From: an uncultured Prevotella sp.
GTDB taxonomy: Bacteria > Bacteroidota > Bacteroidia > Bacteroidales > Bacteroidaceae
Length of the DNA stretch: 62,130 nucleotides
Assembly (NCBI GenBank): GCA_934229335.1
Contig: CAKQDQ010000004.1
Span: 1 to 62,130, forward strand
Direction: 5' to 3'
The notes beneath the pieces were generated by a model. That model was not told where the DNA came from, did no database searches, and saw only the letters and a list, made by a program, of their open reading frames with translations. This document shows, piece after piece, positions 17,451 through 26,944 of the stretch; the stretch's first letter is position 1; each line of letters begins with the position of its first letter. The position numbers and the translations under genes are program-made.

Positions 17451-19033
17451 TGAAAACAGCAGTTATCCTGTCTGCAAGAAAAGACAAAGGAACAGATATT
17501 CCCTATCCCTTGAAACCGTATTGTGAGAATATCTGCCTGATGGATAGAATTATAGAAGCATTGACTGCGCTTGATTATTCCAACATATATCTTGTGGTTG
17601 GAGATAAGGCGGAATTATATCATAAATATGCTTCAGAACGCGTTCATCTTGTATTGAATGCAGATTATAAATTCACTTCTTCAATGGGGTCGTTGGCAGT
17701 AGCCGCACCTTTCATTGATGATGATTTCCTGTTGGTAGAGGGGGATACCTTCTATGAGTATAAAGTCTTGAAGGCTCTGACAGAAACGACCAACGATAAT
17801 TGTTTTGCCATTACAGAGGAGTCTGGAAGTGGCGACGAAGCATTTGTTGAGACTAGAAAAGGATATGTTGCCAAAATAAGCAAAGACCGTCATCAGATAT
17901 GCAACTTTGAGGGAGAGATGCTGGGCATCGTGAAGATTTCAAAGCCGACATTTGACAGAATGATGCAGAAATGGAACCATAGCAATAATCCATATTTGAA
18001 CTACGAGTATCTCTTGCTGGATTCTACGGATGTGTTGGATCGGCCATACATACGTTTTACTAACCTTATATGGGGAGATGTGGATTGTGAGGATGATTTC
18101 AATAAACTTTGCAACTATATATATCCTAAACTCAGGCGCAAGGAAGACCCGTTTGATTATGATAATCTGATTTCTTATCTAAATGCTATATTCCCGCATG
18201 AGCATATAGAGAAAGAAGTCAGCATAATGCAGATTGGCGGAATGTCAAACAAGAACTTCAAGGTGACCAAAGGAAAACTGGAATATGTGTTGCGTGTGCC
18301 GGGAAATGGTTCGGAGGGAATGGTCGTACGTAGCAACGAGGAACATAATTCCATGCAGGCTTGCAAGATGGGCATAAATCCGCCTATCAGATATTTTAAT
18401 GCAAAGACTGGCATCAAGCTCGCGGATTACGTAAAGAACGCAGAGACTCTGAATGGAGCAACTATCCAACGGCCTTCCAATATGAAGAAAATTGTCACAA
18501 TTTTCCAGACGTTGCATCATTCGCATGTGCGTTTTGGAAATGAGTTTAATGTCTTCAACGAAATACGTAATTATGAGAGGCTTTTAGAGGAGTGTAACGG
18601 CACTATGTATGAAGGTTATGAAGACCAGAGAGAAACGGTGCTAAGACTCGAAGATTATCTCAATAAGTTGGGAGTCTCCATCAAACCGTGTCATAATGAC
18701 TTGGTTGCAGAGAATTTTCTGAAGGCTGAAGACGGGACCATATATCTCATCGACTGGGAGTATTCCGGTATGAATGATCCGATGTGGGATATTGCTGCAT
18801 TATTCTTGGAAAACAACTTTTCGGAGGAGAATCAGGATTATTTCCTGAATCATTATTTCAATGGCAAAGAACCGGAAAACGCAAGAAAGAAAATCTTTGT
18901 TTATCAGATATTGATGGACTGGTTGTGGGCTTTATGGACTGTAATAAAGGAGGCACAAGGTGACGACTTTGGTACATATGGCGTGGATAGATATACACGT
19001 GCTATAGATAACTTGAAAAAAATAGAATTATAA
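17447..19033 (+). CDS. Nucleotidyltransferase-choline kinase fusion (LicA-like)
   Basis: 528 aa in two domains. Residues 1-230 resemble a sugar/choline nucleotidyltransferase, but the usual GxGTRL signature is replaced by LSARKDKGTDIPYPLKPY. The VEGDTFY segment near 95 keeps the acidic site. Residues 245-528 are a choline/ethanolamine kinase-type phosphotransferase: GGMSNKNFKV nucleotide loop, Brenner motif HNDLVAENF near 415, and metal-binding LIDWEYSG near 433. Expected reaction: choline plus ATP to phosphocholine, the first step for ChoP decoration. LicC is encoded separately downstream, so the altered N-terminal domain may have another substrate or a regulatory role. Confidence 0.8.
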   Translation: MMKTAVILSARKDKGTDIPYPLKPYCENICLMDRIIEALTALDYSNIYLVVGDKAELYHKYASERVHLVLNADYKFTSSMGSLAVAAPFIDDDFLLVEGDTFYEYKVLKALTETTNDNCFAITEESGSGDEAFVETRKGYVAKISKDRHQICNFEGEMLGIVKISKPTFDRMMQKWNHSNNPYLNYEYLLLDSTDVLDRPYIRFTNLIWGDVDCEDDFNKLCNYIYPKLRRKEDPFDYDNLISYLNAIFPHEHIEKEVSIMQIGGMSNKNFKVTKGKLEYVLRVPGNGSEGMVVRSNEEHNSMQACKMGINPPIRYFNAKTGIKLADYVKNAETLNGATIQRPSNMKKIVTIFQTLHHSHVRFGNEFNVFNEIRNYERLLEECNGTMYEGYEDQRETVLRLEDYLNKLGVSIKPCHNDLVAENFLKAEDGTIYLIDWEYSGMNDPMWDIAALFLENNFSEENQDYFLNHYFNGKEPENARKKIFVYQILMDWLWALWTVIKEAQGDDFGTYGVDRYTRAIDNLKKIEL

Positions 19034-20010
19034 TGAAAGCAAATACTTCCGCACTATTGCGAAAAGGTTATACTACGGGAATCCTGTCTGGTATGACATG
19101 GGGATTGGACACCGTGCTGATTGGCGTAGCTATGGCGATGGCTCCTTTCGTTGAAAATCCTGTGCTTCTTGTTGGTGGCACATTTATTTGCAGTATGCTG
19201 CATGATGCTTTTGCTGCATTATGGATGGTTATAATAATGGGCTTCAAGGGACGCTTGAAGGAATTGTGGCCGGCATTTAAGTCAAAGGATGGCTTGTATT
19301 GTGCATTAGGTGCTTTGTTCGGCGGTCCGCTTGCCATGACTTTTTATATGCTTGCCATTGCCAAAGGTGGTGCGGCATTGACTGCTACGGTAACTGCTTG
19401 TTATCCTCTTCTGGGTTCAGCTATGGCTATGGTGATATTGAAGGAAAAGGTCCGCCTTAGAGGTTGGCTTGGTCTGTTGATCTGCATTTTGGGTATTATC
19501 TATATCGGCTATACACCAGCCGATGAGACTGATGTGAATGTCATAGGAGGTATTGTCCTGGCTGCTGTCGCTGCTATAGGTTGGGCTACAGAAGGTGTGG
19601 TTTGTGGATACGGCATGAAGACGGGGAATGTGGATCCACAGATGGCTTTGCTTATAAGGGAGCTGACATCGGGTGTCGTTTATGTCTTGGCAGTAGCACC
19701 GATTATGGTAGGTGGATATGAGAATATGGTTGTTGGAACAATGGCTGTTTTTACAGATTATGCTTGTTGGCTGACATTGTTCTTTACGGCATTGATAGGT
19801 ATGATTTCCTTCTTCTGTTGGTATACGGCAATCGATCTTATAGGTGCAGCTAAAGCTCTTTGCTTGAATGTCACTTACTCGTTTTGGGCTGTGGTATTCA
19901 CATTCGTCATCGTAGGAGGTAGCTTGTCGGTGAACATAATTGTAGGCTCAATTTTGGTCGTGACAGGCGTGGCGGTTGCAACATTGGTTTCACGAAAGAA
20001 AAACAATTAG
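19033..20010 (+). CDS. licB: Choline transporter, EamA/DMT family
   Basis: 325 aa with about ten membrane helices in two homologous halves, the EamA layout of the drug/metabolite transporter superfamily. Its place between a LicA-like kinase and LicC matches licB of Haemophilus and Streptococcus, where the protein imports choline. The start overlaps the previous stop by one base (TAATG). Identity rests on fold plus operon position; EamA proteins as a whole carry many substrates. Confidence 0.8.
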   Translation: MKANTSALLRKGYTTGILSGMTWGLDTVLIGVAMAMAPFVENPVLLVGGTFICSMLHDAFAALWMVIIMGFKGRLKELWPAFKSKDGLYCALGALFGGPLAMTFYMLAIAKGGAALTATVTACYPLLGSAMAMVILKEKVRLRGWLGLLICILGIIYIGYTPADETDVNVIGGIVLAAVAAIGWATEGVVCGYGMKTGNVDPQMALLIRELTSGVVYVLAVAPIMVGGYENMVVGTMAVFTDYACWLTLFFTALIGMISFFCWYTAIDLIGAAKALCLNVTYSFWAVVFTFVIVGGSLSVNIIVGSILVVTGVAVATLVSRKKNN

Positions 20011-20012
20011 AT

Positions 20013-20693
20013 ATGAATGCTATAATATTGGCGGCAGGTATGGGCACTCGTTTGCGACCTCTTACCAATGACCGCCCCAAATGTTTGGTTGCAGTCAATG
20101 GCGTTCCTATGGTAGAACGCCAGATTCAGTTCTTGAAGCAGAAAGGTATTGATGATATTACCTTGATTTCCGGCTATAAAGCGGAAGCGTTGGAATATTT
20201 GAAAGACAAATATGGTGTGGATATCATTTTCAATGACAGATATGACACCTGTAACAATATCAATTCGCTATATATCGTAAGAGACCGTTTCCATGATACT
20301 TACATCCTTGAGGGAGATGTATATATGGAAAAGAATGTATTGTCGAGAGATATCGAACAATCAACTTATTTCGCCCGCAAAAAAGCGTATGAGAATGAAT
20401 GGGGCTTGGAAGTGGACGGGAACAATCATCTTGTGAATATAAATATTGGTGACGGTTATGGTTATTTGATGAGTGGCATCTCCTTTTGGAATGCTGCCGG
20501 CTGCAAGAAAATCATAAGGCATATGGAAGAAATATATGCCTCTGGTGATTATTCAAGTCTCTATTGGGATAATATGGTGTTGGACATATATCCGGATTTG
20601 GATATCCATGTGTGTGGTATTGACGGGATATATGAAATAGACACGCCTGAGGAGTTGAAAGAAGTTGAACAATTCTTGAATAAGAATAAATGA
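20013..20693 (+). CDS. licC: CTP:phosphocholine cytidylyltransferase
   Basis: 226-aa nucleotidyltransferase with an intact signature, LAAGMGTRLRPLTNDRPKCL at residues 6-25. A SGYKAE segment follows, then EGDVYME near 100 with the metal-binding acid, and NEWGLEVD near 130. The ending IYEIDTPEEL is typical of LicC. It makes CDP-choline from CTP and phosphocholine in the cytoplasm. It starts two bases after licB and overlaps licD by ATGA. This is the standard licC position. Confidence 0.85.
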   Translation: MNAIILAAGMGTRLRPLTNDRPKCLVAVNGVPMVERQIQFLKQKGIDDITLISGYKAEALEYLKDKYGVDIIFNDRYDTCNNINSLYIVRDRFHDTYILEGDVYMEKNVLSRDIEQSTYFARKKAYENEWGLEVDGNNHLVNINIGDGYGYLMSGISFWNAAGCKKIIRHMEEIYASGDYSSLYWDNMVLDIYPDLDIHVCGIDGIYEIDTPEELKEVEQFLNKNK

Positions 20694-21481
20694 AAGAAAT
20701 TAAAATAGAAGAACTGCGGACAATCCAAATGGATATTTTGCAGAATGTACACGATTTCTGTATCAAGCATGACATAAAATACACTCTGGCATACGGCACA
20801 TTGTTGGGCGCAGTGCGTCATGGCGGGTACATACCATGGGATGACGATATTGATATCGCAATGCTCCGTCCGGAATATGAAAGGTTTATGCGTGAGTATA
20901 AGGATGATGTGTACAAATTTACTGAATGTCGGTTGGACAAAGATGTCCATATTGGCTTTGGTAAGGTGGAGGACACAAGAACCCTTGTCGTTGAAGGAGG
21001 AAATACAAAGAATCTTGGTGTCAGCATAGATGTGTTTCCTATTGATGATTTGTGTGACACATATGAGGATAGCCTGAAGTATATCAAGAGTTTCAGGTGG
21101 AATTGGTTGATAAGGAAAGCAAAGAGTAGAGAGTTGTCTATTGTAAAAACATGGTGGAAGAGAATTCCAGTTTGTTTTCTCAAGTTTATTTCGTTACCAT
21201 TTTCACTTCATGAATTAACGTTGAAAGATATAAATAGAAGCATTCTTCATAGAGTGCCTGGTTCGAAGTATGTTGGGCTGATTTGCGATGTGGCTGTTGA
21301 TGCAGTCATGGAGCGTTCTATTTGGTCTGAATATCAGTATTTGTCTTTTGAGGGTAAAAAGTTTATGGCTGTAAAGAATGCTGATGGGTATTTGAAATGC
21401 GAATATGGTAACTATATGGATTTACCTCCCAAAGAGCAGCAGATTCCAAAGCATGACTTCTTTTTAATATATTGGAAATAA
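20690..21481 (+). CDS. licD: Phosphocholine transferase LicD
   Basis: 263 aa. The LicD hallmark is present: AYGTLLGAVRHGGYIPWDDDIDIAM near residues 35-60, with the Asp-rich metal site. A second conserved block is LGVSIDVFPIDDL near 110. The enzyme moves phosphocholine from CDP-choline to a sugar of the glycan. It completes the set LicA-like, LicB, LicC, LicD, which together are enough to import, activate and attach choline. The substrate sugar cannot be read from sequence. It precedes the polymerase gene. Confidence 0.85.
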   Translation: MKEIKIEELRTIQMDILQNVHDFCIKHDIKYTLAYGTLLGAVRHGGYIPWDDDIDIAMLRPEYERFMREYKDDVYKFTECRLDKDVHIGFGKVEDTRTLVVEGGNTKNLGVSIDVFPIDDLCDTYEDSLKYIKSFRWNWLIRKAKSRELSIVKTWWKRIPVCFLKFISLPFSLHELTLKDINRSILHRVPGSKYVGLICDVAVDAVMERSIWSEYQYLSFEGKKFMAVKNADGYLKCEYGNYMDLPPKEQQIPKHDFFLIYWK

Positions 21482-21490
21482 TTTTTGTAT

Positions 21491-22708
21491 ATGAAAGGTA
21501 TTGCACGTTTTTTTACACTATATTGGATAATATATTTCCCTACATGTATAGCATACAATGATTTGCCTGGCTTCTCCAGTATAGATGAGATGATGACAAT
21601 CATCTTGTTCTTGTTTACATTGCTGATGTGTCGGAAACGCTATATCAACAGGAAGCCATTGAAGGAATATCTTGTATGTATGGGCGTCATAGCTTTTTAT
21701 TTCGTTTATTCATTGATCTGGGGAGCCAATGTCTTGGGAGGCATTCTGCTTGACTTGATGCAGGAGGTCCGCCCTTATACCATTATTTTCTGCACTTGGA
21801 TTCTGAATCCTCAATTCTCGAGGAAACAGAAAAAATGGATGCTGGCGACGATGGTCTTGACATTGGCGTTATGGATAATCTATCATCCGGAATCTATTGA
21901 AAATAGAAGTGCAGAGTTCCCGGTTCTTGGTCAGTTGGCTATTTGCACGGGTATGTCATGGTATCTGTTGACAAAGCAGACAAAGCTCAACCGCAATATT
22001 GCGTTATTGCTGGTCTTGATAGGAATGATAGCTCCTAAGTTCAAATTTATGGGTGAGGTGGTCTGCTTTATCGCTTTTATCTACTTCTTGAAAAAGCGTC
22101 TTAATTTCAGGTCTCCCAAAACGATTCTTTATTGCACAGTAATAGTAACAATTGTCTTGACTGTGACATGGACACGTTTTGATGCTTATTATGTAACGGG
22201 ATTGAGCAATGAAGGTATGGCAAGACCAATGACATACAAAACATCTCTCAAAATTCTTTCGGATTATATACCTTTTGGTCCTGGTATGGGTACGTTCGCA
22301 TGCAATGGCGCATGGAAATTTTATTCTCCTTTATATTATAAATACAATTTGAATGACATTTGGGGAATGAGTGATGCGTCTTTAGGCTCTGGCTGTTTTA
22401 TTTGTGATGCATATTATCCTTCTTTGTCACAGTTTGGAATCGTCGGAGTTTTCTTCTTCTTGTGGTTCTGGAAACGAAGGTTCAAGGAGATAAATGTTAT
22501 TCAGGATATGCGCTATTATCGCGTGGCGATGATTACCGTTTGTTGTCTCGCCATCGAGCAGACGGCTGACTCTTCATGGCTTTCTGGTAAGGGTATGGGA
22601 TATTGTATGCTCCTTGCTCTCTGTCTGAATGCCAACAGAAATATGATGATTGAAAGGCAACGGCAGATGGCTGCAACAGCAAGTGAACAAGCGGAGAACA
22701 CCAAATGA
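21491..22708 (+). CDS. Polysaccharide polymerase (Wzy-like)
   Basis: 405-aa membrane protein with about ten to twelve hydrophobic segments and one large periplasmic loop near residues 230-310 (FGPGMGTFACNGAWKFYSP..). That is the usual layout of Wzy/O-antigen ligase-type enzymes that join repeat units in the periplasm. Sequence is poorly conserved in this group, so the call rests on topology and locus. The ATG at 21491 is preferred to a TTG two codons upstream. The stop overlaps the next start (ATGA at 22705). Confidence 0.75.
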   Translation: MKGIARFFTLYWIIYFPTCIAYNDLPGFSSIDEMMTIILFLFTLLMCRKRYINRKPLKEYLVCMGVIAFYFVYSLIWGANVLGGILLDLMQEVRPYTIIFCTWILNPQFSRKQKKWMLATMVLTLALWIIYHPESIENRSAEFPVLGQLAICTGMSWYLLTKQTKLNRNIALLLVLIGMIAPKFKFMGEVVCFIAFIYFLKKRLNFRSPKTILYCTVIVTIVLTVTWTRFDAYYVTGLSNEGMARPMTYKTSLKILSDYIPFGPGMGTFACNGAWKFYSPLYYKYNLNDIWGMSDASLGSGCFICDAYYPSLSQFGIVGVFFFLWFWKRRFKEINVIQDMRYYRVAMITVCCLAIEQTADSSWLSGKGMGYCMLLALCLNANRNMMIERQRQMAATASEQAENTK

Positions 22709-23748
22709 CTAGAGTCTTGATGGTTGGCTCGGCAGAGCAGAGTGGGGGAGGTGTGGCGAGTGTGCTGCGCCTGATGAAGCAGATGCCCTTCTGGCAGAAG
22801 TACCACTGCGGATGGCTTGGCACTCAGATACAGCGCAGCTATGGTGTGAAATTATGGTATGCTCTGAAGGCATACGCCAAGGCGCTGTTTACGATATGGA
22901 AATATGACATCGTGCATTTCCATACGGTGCCTGACAGGATTTGCTTGATCATCCAACTGCCGGTGCTCTTGCTGGCATTACTTGGCAGGAAGAAGATTAT
23001 TATGCATGTTCACATGGGTAATCAGTTGGAAGATCATACACATAACAGATTGTTTATATGGTGTCTGAACAGAGCTGACCGTGTGGTGCTCCTGGCGAAG
23101 AAGTGGCAAAAGTGTTTTGCAGAATGGTTTCCTACAGTGAAAACAAAAACTGCAGTGATATACAATGCTTGTGCTCCGACTCCAGCCGTGGATTATTTTA
23201 TCAAGGAGAAGAGTATCATCATGGCAGCTTTCCTCAATGACAACAAGCATCCCGATTTGCTACTGAAGGCATGGAAAAATCTGAAAACGGATTTCCCAGA
23301 CTGGTATCTTACCATCATGGGTAATGGTGAAGTGGAGCGCTTTCAGACTATGGCTCATGACATGGGCTTGGATGATTGTGTTACTTTTACTGGCTACATC
23401 ACAGGCAAGAAAAAGGAGGATGTTTGGGACAGAGCAAGTATCTATTGTATGTGCTCCCGCCATGAGGGATTCCCGATGGTCGTGCTGGAGGCATGGGCGA
23501 GAGGTGTGGCAGTGGTTACTACTCCAGTGGGTGGTCTGCCCGACGTGATAGAGGAGGGCAGAAACTGTCTTGTTTTTCCTTTTGATGATGCTGATGCGTT
23601 GGCCTGCCAACTGAAGCGCCTGATAGAGTCGTCTGAGTTCAGAAAGAACATGGCGGAATATTCTAAGGTCTTTGGCGAGAGGGTGTTCGCACCAGAGAGA
23701 GTGAATGAGAGTGTGGAGGATTTGTATGAAACAGTTCTCCTAAGCTAA
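22705..23748 (+). CDS. Glycosyltransferase, GT4 family
   Basis: 347 aa. The N-terminal LMVGSAEQSGGGVASVLRLM is the GT4 glycine-rich loop. Donor-side marks are MAAFLNDNKHPDLLLKAW near residue 170 and CSRHEGFPMVVLEAWARG near 250 with the conserved glutamates, followed by TTPVGGLPDVIEEG. Retaining hexosyl transfer to the repeat unit is expected. Higher GC than the polymerase before it. Confidence 0.85.
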   Translation: MTRVLMVGSAEQSGGGVASVLRLMKQMPFWQKYHCGWLGTQIQRSYGVKLWYALKAYAKALFTIWKYDIVHFHTVPDRICLIIQLPVLLLALLGRKKIIMHVHMGNQLEDHTHNRLFIWCLNRADRVVLLAKKWQKCFAEWFPTVKTKTAVIYNACAPTPAVDYFIKEKSIIMAAFLNDNKHPDLLLKAWKNLKTDFPDWYLTIMGNGEVERFQTMAHDMGLDDCVTFTGYITGKKKEDVWDRASIYCMCSRHEGFPMVVLEAWARGVAVVTTPVGGLPDVIEEGRNCLVFPFDDADALACQLKRLIESSEFRKNMAEYSKVFGERVFAPERVNESVEDLYETVLLS

Positions 23749-23760
23749 TATTATTTCTAT

Positions 23761-24993
23761 ATGAAAATTCTAATCAACGCATACGCCTGCTCGCCGGGAA
23801 TGGGCAGCGAACCGGGAATGGCATGGAACTGGGTGAGCAATCTTGCTAAGTTCTGCGAACTGCATATCATTACCGAAGGGGAGTTCCGCGAGAAGATAGA
23901 GAGCGTGGTGCCGACGCTGGAGCAAGGCGGGAATATGCACTTCTATTATAACCCCGTGTCGGAGGAAATCCGCAGGATGTGCTGGAACCAGGGCGACTGG
24001 CGCTTCTACAAGTATTATCGTGAGTGGCAGTGGAAAACGTATCTCATGGCAAAGGATATTTGCCGGGATGAGCATATGGACATACTGCATCAGTTGAATA
24101 TGATCGGATTCCGTGAGCCGGGATATCTCTGGAAACTGTCGAAGGAGAACGGTGTGCCGTTCGTTTGGGGACCCATAGGAGGTCTTAAACAATTTCCTTT
24201 AGCATATTTGCAAGGTGCGGATTTGAAAATGAAACTATTCAATAGGTTAAAGAACTTTCTGAATATTTGGCAGTTAAAGCACGAAAAACGTGTGGATGAA
24301 GCTCTTAAGACAGCAAAGCTCTTAGTAAGTTCTATCCCGGACTCTTATCGCGCACTCAAAAGATATAAAGGAATGGAATCTATAATCATTCCAGAGACCG
24401 GTTGCTTCTTGTCGGATGATGTCTCTATGGATAGATTCGATGTCCAGGAGTTTCATGTAATGTGGGTTGGCAAGTTTGATTTCCGTAAGCAGTTGCCGTT
24501 GGCATTAAAGGCAATTGCCATAGCAAATAATCCGAATGTTGTCTTAGACATTTATGGTGGCGGTTCAGATGTTCAAATTGCTTCGGCAAAAAAACTTGTG
24601 GATTCCATTGGCATTAATGAAAAAGTAGTATGGCATGGCAATCAGCCAAACGATGTCGTGAATAATGCTATGCGAAATGCGCAACTCTTCTTTTTTACTA
24701 GTATTAGCGAGGACACTTCTACCGTAGTATTGGAGGCTGTAAGCAATCATTTGCCGATATTGTGTTTTGATGCATGTGGTATGGCTGCTGTTATTGACCA
24801 CAATGTCGGCAGAAAGATTCCTCTATCCAATCCTGCACAATCAGCCACAGACTTCGCAAAACAGCTTAACGAGCTGGAGCATGACAGGGGCTTGCTTAAA
24901 CAACTGTCAGCAAACTGCAGGCAGAGACAAATCGAATTGTCGTGGGAAGAAAAAGCCAAGACGATGGTGGAGTGGTATGAAAAGGTGAAATGA
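23761..24993 (+). CDS. Glycosyltransferase, GT4 family
   Basis: 410 aa. It begins ILINAYACSPGMGSEPGMAWNWV, a variant of the GT4 acceptor loop common in capsule clusters. FVWGPIGGLKQ lies near residue 135, the donor domain starts near 230 (MWVGKFDFRKQLPLALKA), and FTSISEDTSTVVLEAVS near 305 carries the E-x7-E pair. GC content falls after base 24190, midway through the gene, which may mark a recombination join. Linkage formed is unknown. Confidence 0.85.
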   Translation: MKILINAYACSPGMGSEPGMAWNWVSNLAKFCELHIITEGEFREKIESVVPTLEQGGNMHFYYNPVSEEIRRMCWNQGDWRFYKYYREWQWKTYLMAKDICRDEHMDILHQLNMIGFREPGYLWKLSKENGVPFVWGPIGGLKQFPLAYLQGADLKMKLFNRLKNFLNIWQLKHEKRVDEALKTAKLLVSSIPDSYRALKRYKGMESIIIPETGCFLSDDVSMDRFDVQEFHVMWVGKFDFRKQLPLALKAIAIANNPNVVLDIYGGGSDVQIASAKKLVDSIGINEKVVWHGNQPNDVVNNAMRNAQLFFFTSISEDTSTVVLEAVSNHLPILCFDACGMAAVIDHNVGRKIPLSNPAQSATDFAKQLNELEHDRGLLKQLSANCRQRQIELSWEEKAKTMVEWYEKVK

Positions 24994-25033
24994 GTAATAG
25001 CGGGCTGTTGTCAGGATAGTCGTTAATAGAATA

Positions 25034-26020
25034 ATGGATAAGAATAGTCTGGATTTTAAGCGTGCCTGGATACGATTCCGGGAATTCGGCGGACTGAAAC
25101 TGTTGCGGGAGTATTATAGGATGGGGTTGGTGATGCCCATCATTGCTGCCGCTTTTCGTTGTCTGAAAGAACGGCGTTCGCTGAAGACCGTGTATTATGT
25201 CGTGCAGGAAAAGGCTGAACAGGTACTGATGAAGAGATACGGCCGCTTGCTCAAAAACATTCCAGACAGGCAGCATCGAAATGATGATGTCGCCGGACAT
25301 GTGCCGCAGATTATCTGGACTTGTTGGCTTCAGGGATTTGACCAGGCACCTTGCCTTGTGAAAGCTTGCATGGCATCACAGCGGAATTGCTTTCCAGACT
25401 TTGAACATCGCATTCTCACCCTTGACAATTATCGGCAATGGGTGGAGTTGCCAGAATGGGTGGCAGAGAAATACGCCAGGGGGAAGATACCGCCAGCCTT
25501 GTTCAGCGACGTGTTGCGTGTTGCTGTCTTGAAGCGTTATGGTGGCGTGTGGATGGATGCTTCTGTGTTGTGTACTGGTCTTGGCAATCAGCAGCTACAG
25601 AAGCAGTGGAACGAGGTGGAAAGCAGCCAGTTTGCCGTGTTCAGATATTACAGTAAGGGTGACCGATATCCGAGCGGATTGTCAAATTGGTTTATAGCAG
25701 CCATGCCTGGCAATATCGTACTTACGGCCGTCTATGATATGCTCACTGCATATTGGCGTGATTATGATTGCACTATTGATTATTATATGATGCACTTGTT
25801 CATCAGTTGTGCCTTGAAGTCATTCCCTGAGATGGAAAGTGGGATGCCCAAGCTGAACAGCCGGTTCAGTCTGTTTCTCGGCGACGCCCTCTCCCGCACT
25901 TATCGTCAGGAGGCGTGGCAGGAACTGGTAGACCATGTGGCGATACATAAACTCAACTACAGAAAAGCTGACGAGGCACGGAAAAATCCGAACAGCTATT
26001 ATAATTTCATAAGGAAATAA
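25034..26020 (+). CDS. Capsular polysaccharide synthesis transferase (GT32/Caps_synth-like)
   Basis: 328 aa. The core VPQIIWTCWLQGFDQAPCLV near residues 90-110, and ALFSDVLRVAVLKRYGGVWMDASVLC near 155-182 with its Asp-rich site, are diagnostic of the capsular polysaccharide synthesis family (GT32-like). Such enzymes transfer a sugar from a nucleotide donor to the growing unit. An N-terminal basic helix may associate with the membrane. 40 bases separate it from the preceding GT4. Confidence 0.8.
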   Translation: MDKNSLDFKRAWIRFREFGGLKLLREYYRMGLVMPIIAAAFRCLKERRSLKTVYYVVQEKAEQVLMKRYGRLLKNIPDRQHRNDDVAGHVPQIIWTCWLQGFDQAPCLVKACMASQRNCFPDFEHRILTLDNYRQWVELPEWVAEKYARGKIPPALFSDVLRVAVLKRYGGVWMDASVLCTGLGNQQLQKQWNEVESSQFAVFRYYSKGDRYPSGLSNWFIAAMPGNIVLTAVYDMLTAYWRDYDCTIDYYMMHLFISCALKSFPEMESGMPKLNSRFSLFLGDALSRTYRQEAWQELVDHVAIHKLNYRKADEARKNPNSYYNFIRK

Positions 26021-26027
26021 ATCAAAA

Positions 26028-26810
26028 ATGACATTCAAACTTAAAAACCTGGATATCCTCTGCAGCAGGGCGCAACTCGAAGCGCTGCCAGAGGGAAAAC
26101 TGCTTATCAATACCATCAACGCCCATTCGTATAACACGGCGCGAAAGGACTCCCTTTTCGCCGAGGCACTTACACGGGGCGATGTGCTCATTCCCGACGG
26201 CGTGAGCGTGGTGAAGGCTTGCCGATGGATAAAGGCGAAGTCGCAGCCCAGGGAGCGCATCGCAGGATGGGACCTCTTCGAGTTTGAGATGAACCGCTTG
26301 GAGAAGCTTGGCGCCATGTGTCATGGGGCAGGAGAGGGGCAGGCTGCCGATGCCTGCGAAGCCACGGAGGCGAAGAAGACCGTGATGTTTATGGGCAGTT
26401 CGCAGCGTGTGCTCGATCTGATAGTGGAGCGTGCCGCTGTGGTGTATCCACATCTCAGGGTGGTGACGTATTCTCCGCCATACAAACCGGAGTTCTCTGC
26501 CGACGACAACCGCGCTATTGTTGAGGCTGTCAATGCCGCAGACCCCGACTTGCTGTGGATTGGCATGACGGCACCGAAACAGGAAAAATGGACCTACTCT
26601 CATTGGCATCAACTGGATATCCACTGTCATGTGGGCACTATCGGAGCCGTGTTCGACTTCTTCGCCGGCACCGTGGAGCGTGCGCCGATGTGGTGGCAGC
26701 GTCACGGATTGGAATGGCTCTACCGTCTGCTCAAAGAACCTAAACGCATGTGGCGCCGCTATATCATCGGCAATGCCCTGTTCCTCTGGAATATCTTTTT
26801 CCGGGAGTGA
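26028..26810 (+). CDS. WecG/TagA/CpsF family glycosyltransferase (GT26)
   Basis: 260 aa. Motifs of GT26 are clear: LLINTINAHSYNTARKD with the conserved Asn and Asp, LIPDGVSVVKACRW near 60, and DLLWIGMTAPKQEKW near 175. The family ending VGAVFDFFAG, RAPMWWQRHGLEWLYRL, EPKRMWRRY is present. Members usually add the second sugar (often ManNAc-type) to the lipid-linked primer. A stretch of about 20 residues near 95-115 (CHGAGEGQAADACEATEAKK) looks like an insertion relative to relatives. It is the last gene of the operon. Confidence 0.85.
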   Translation: MTFKLKNLDILCSRAQLEALPEGKLLINTINAHSYNTARKDSLFAEALTRGDVLIPDGVSVVKACRWIKAKSQPRERIAGWDLFEFEMNRLEKLGAMCHGAGEGQAADACEATEAKKTVMFMGSSQRVLDLIVERAAVVYPHLRVVTYSPPYKPEFSADDNRAIVEAVNAADPDLLWIGMTAPKQEKWTYSHWHQLDIHCHVGTIGAVFDFFAGTVERAPMWWQRHGLEWLYRLLKEPKRMWRRYIIGNALFLWNIFFRE

Positions 26811-26843
26811 CAGCCAGCCTGCCACACCGCAAATAAACCCAAA

Positions 26844-26909
26844 ACGAGCAAGTGCTACCTCTTACACGATATCATATCGTCAGAGGTAGCACTTGCTCGT
26901 TATTCTTTT
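26844..26909. terminator. Strong bidirectional intrinsic terminator
   Basis: A perfect 19-bp inverted repeat (26844-26862 with 26882-26900) encloses a second palindrome in its loop (ACGATA/TATCGT). It is followed by T-rich DNA on the plus side and preceded by AAAA on the other. It separates the two convergent polysaccharide operons and would stop transcription from both. Confidence 0.9.
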
Positions 26910-26944
26910 CAGAACCTTGCGCCCAGTTCCTGCCGGGCATAATT

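Noticed and set aside
26022..26825. Minus-strand open frame opposite the WecG/TagA gene
   Set aside because: The plus-strand frame has clear GT26 motifs; the antisense frame is a shadow of it.
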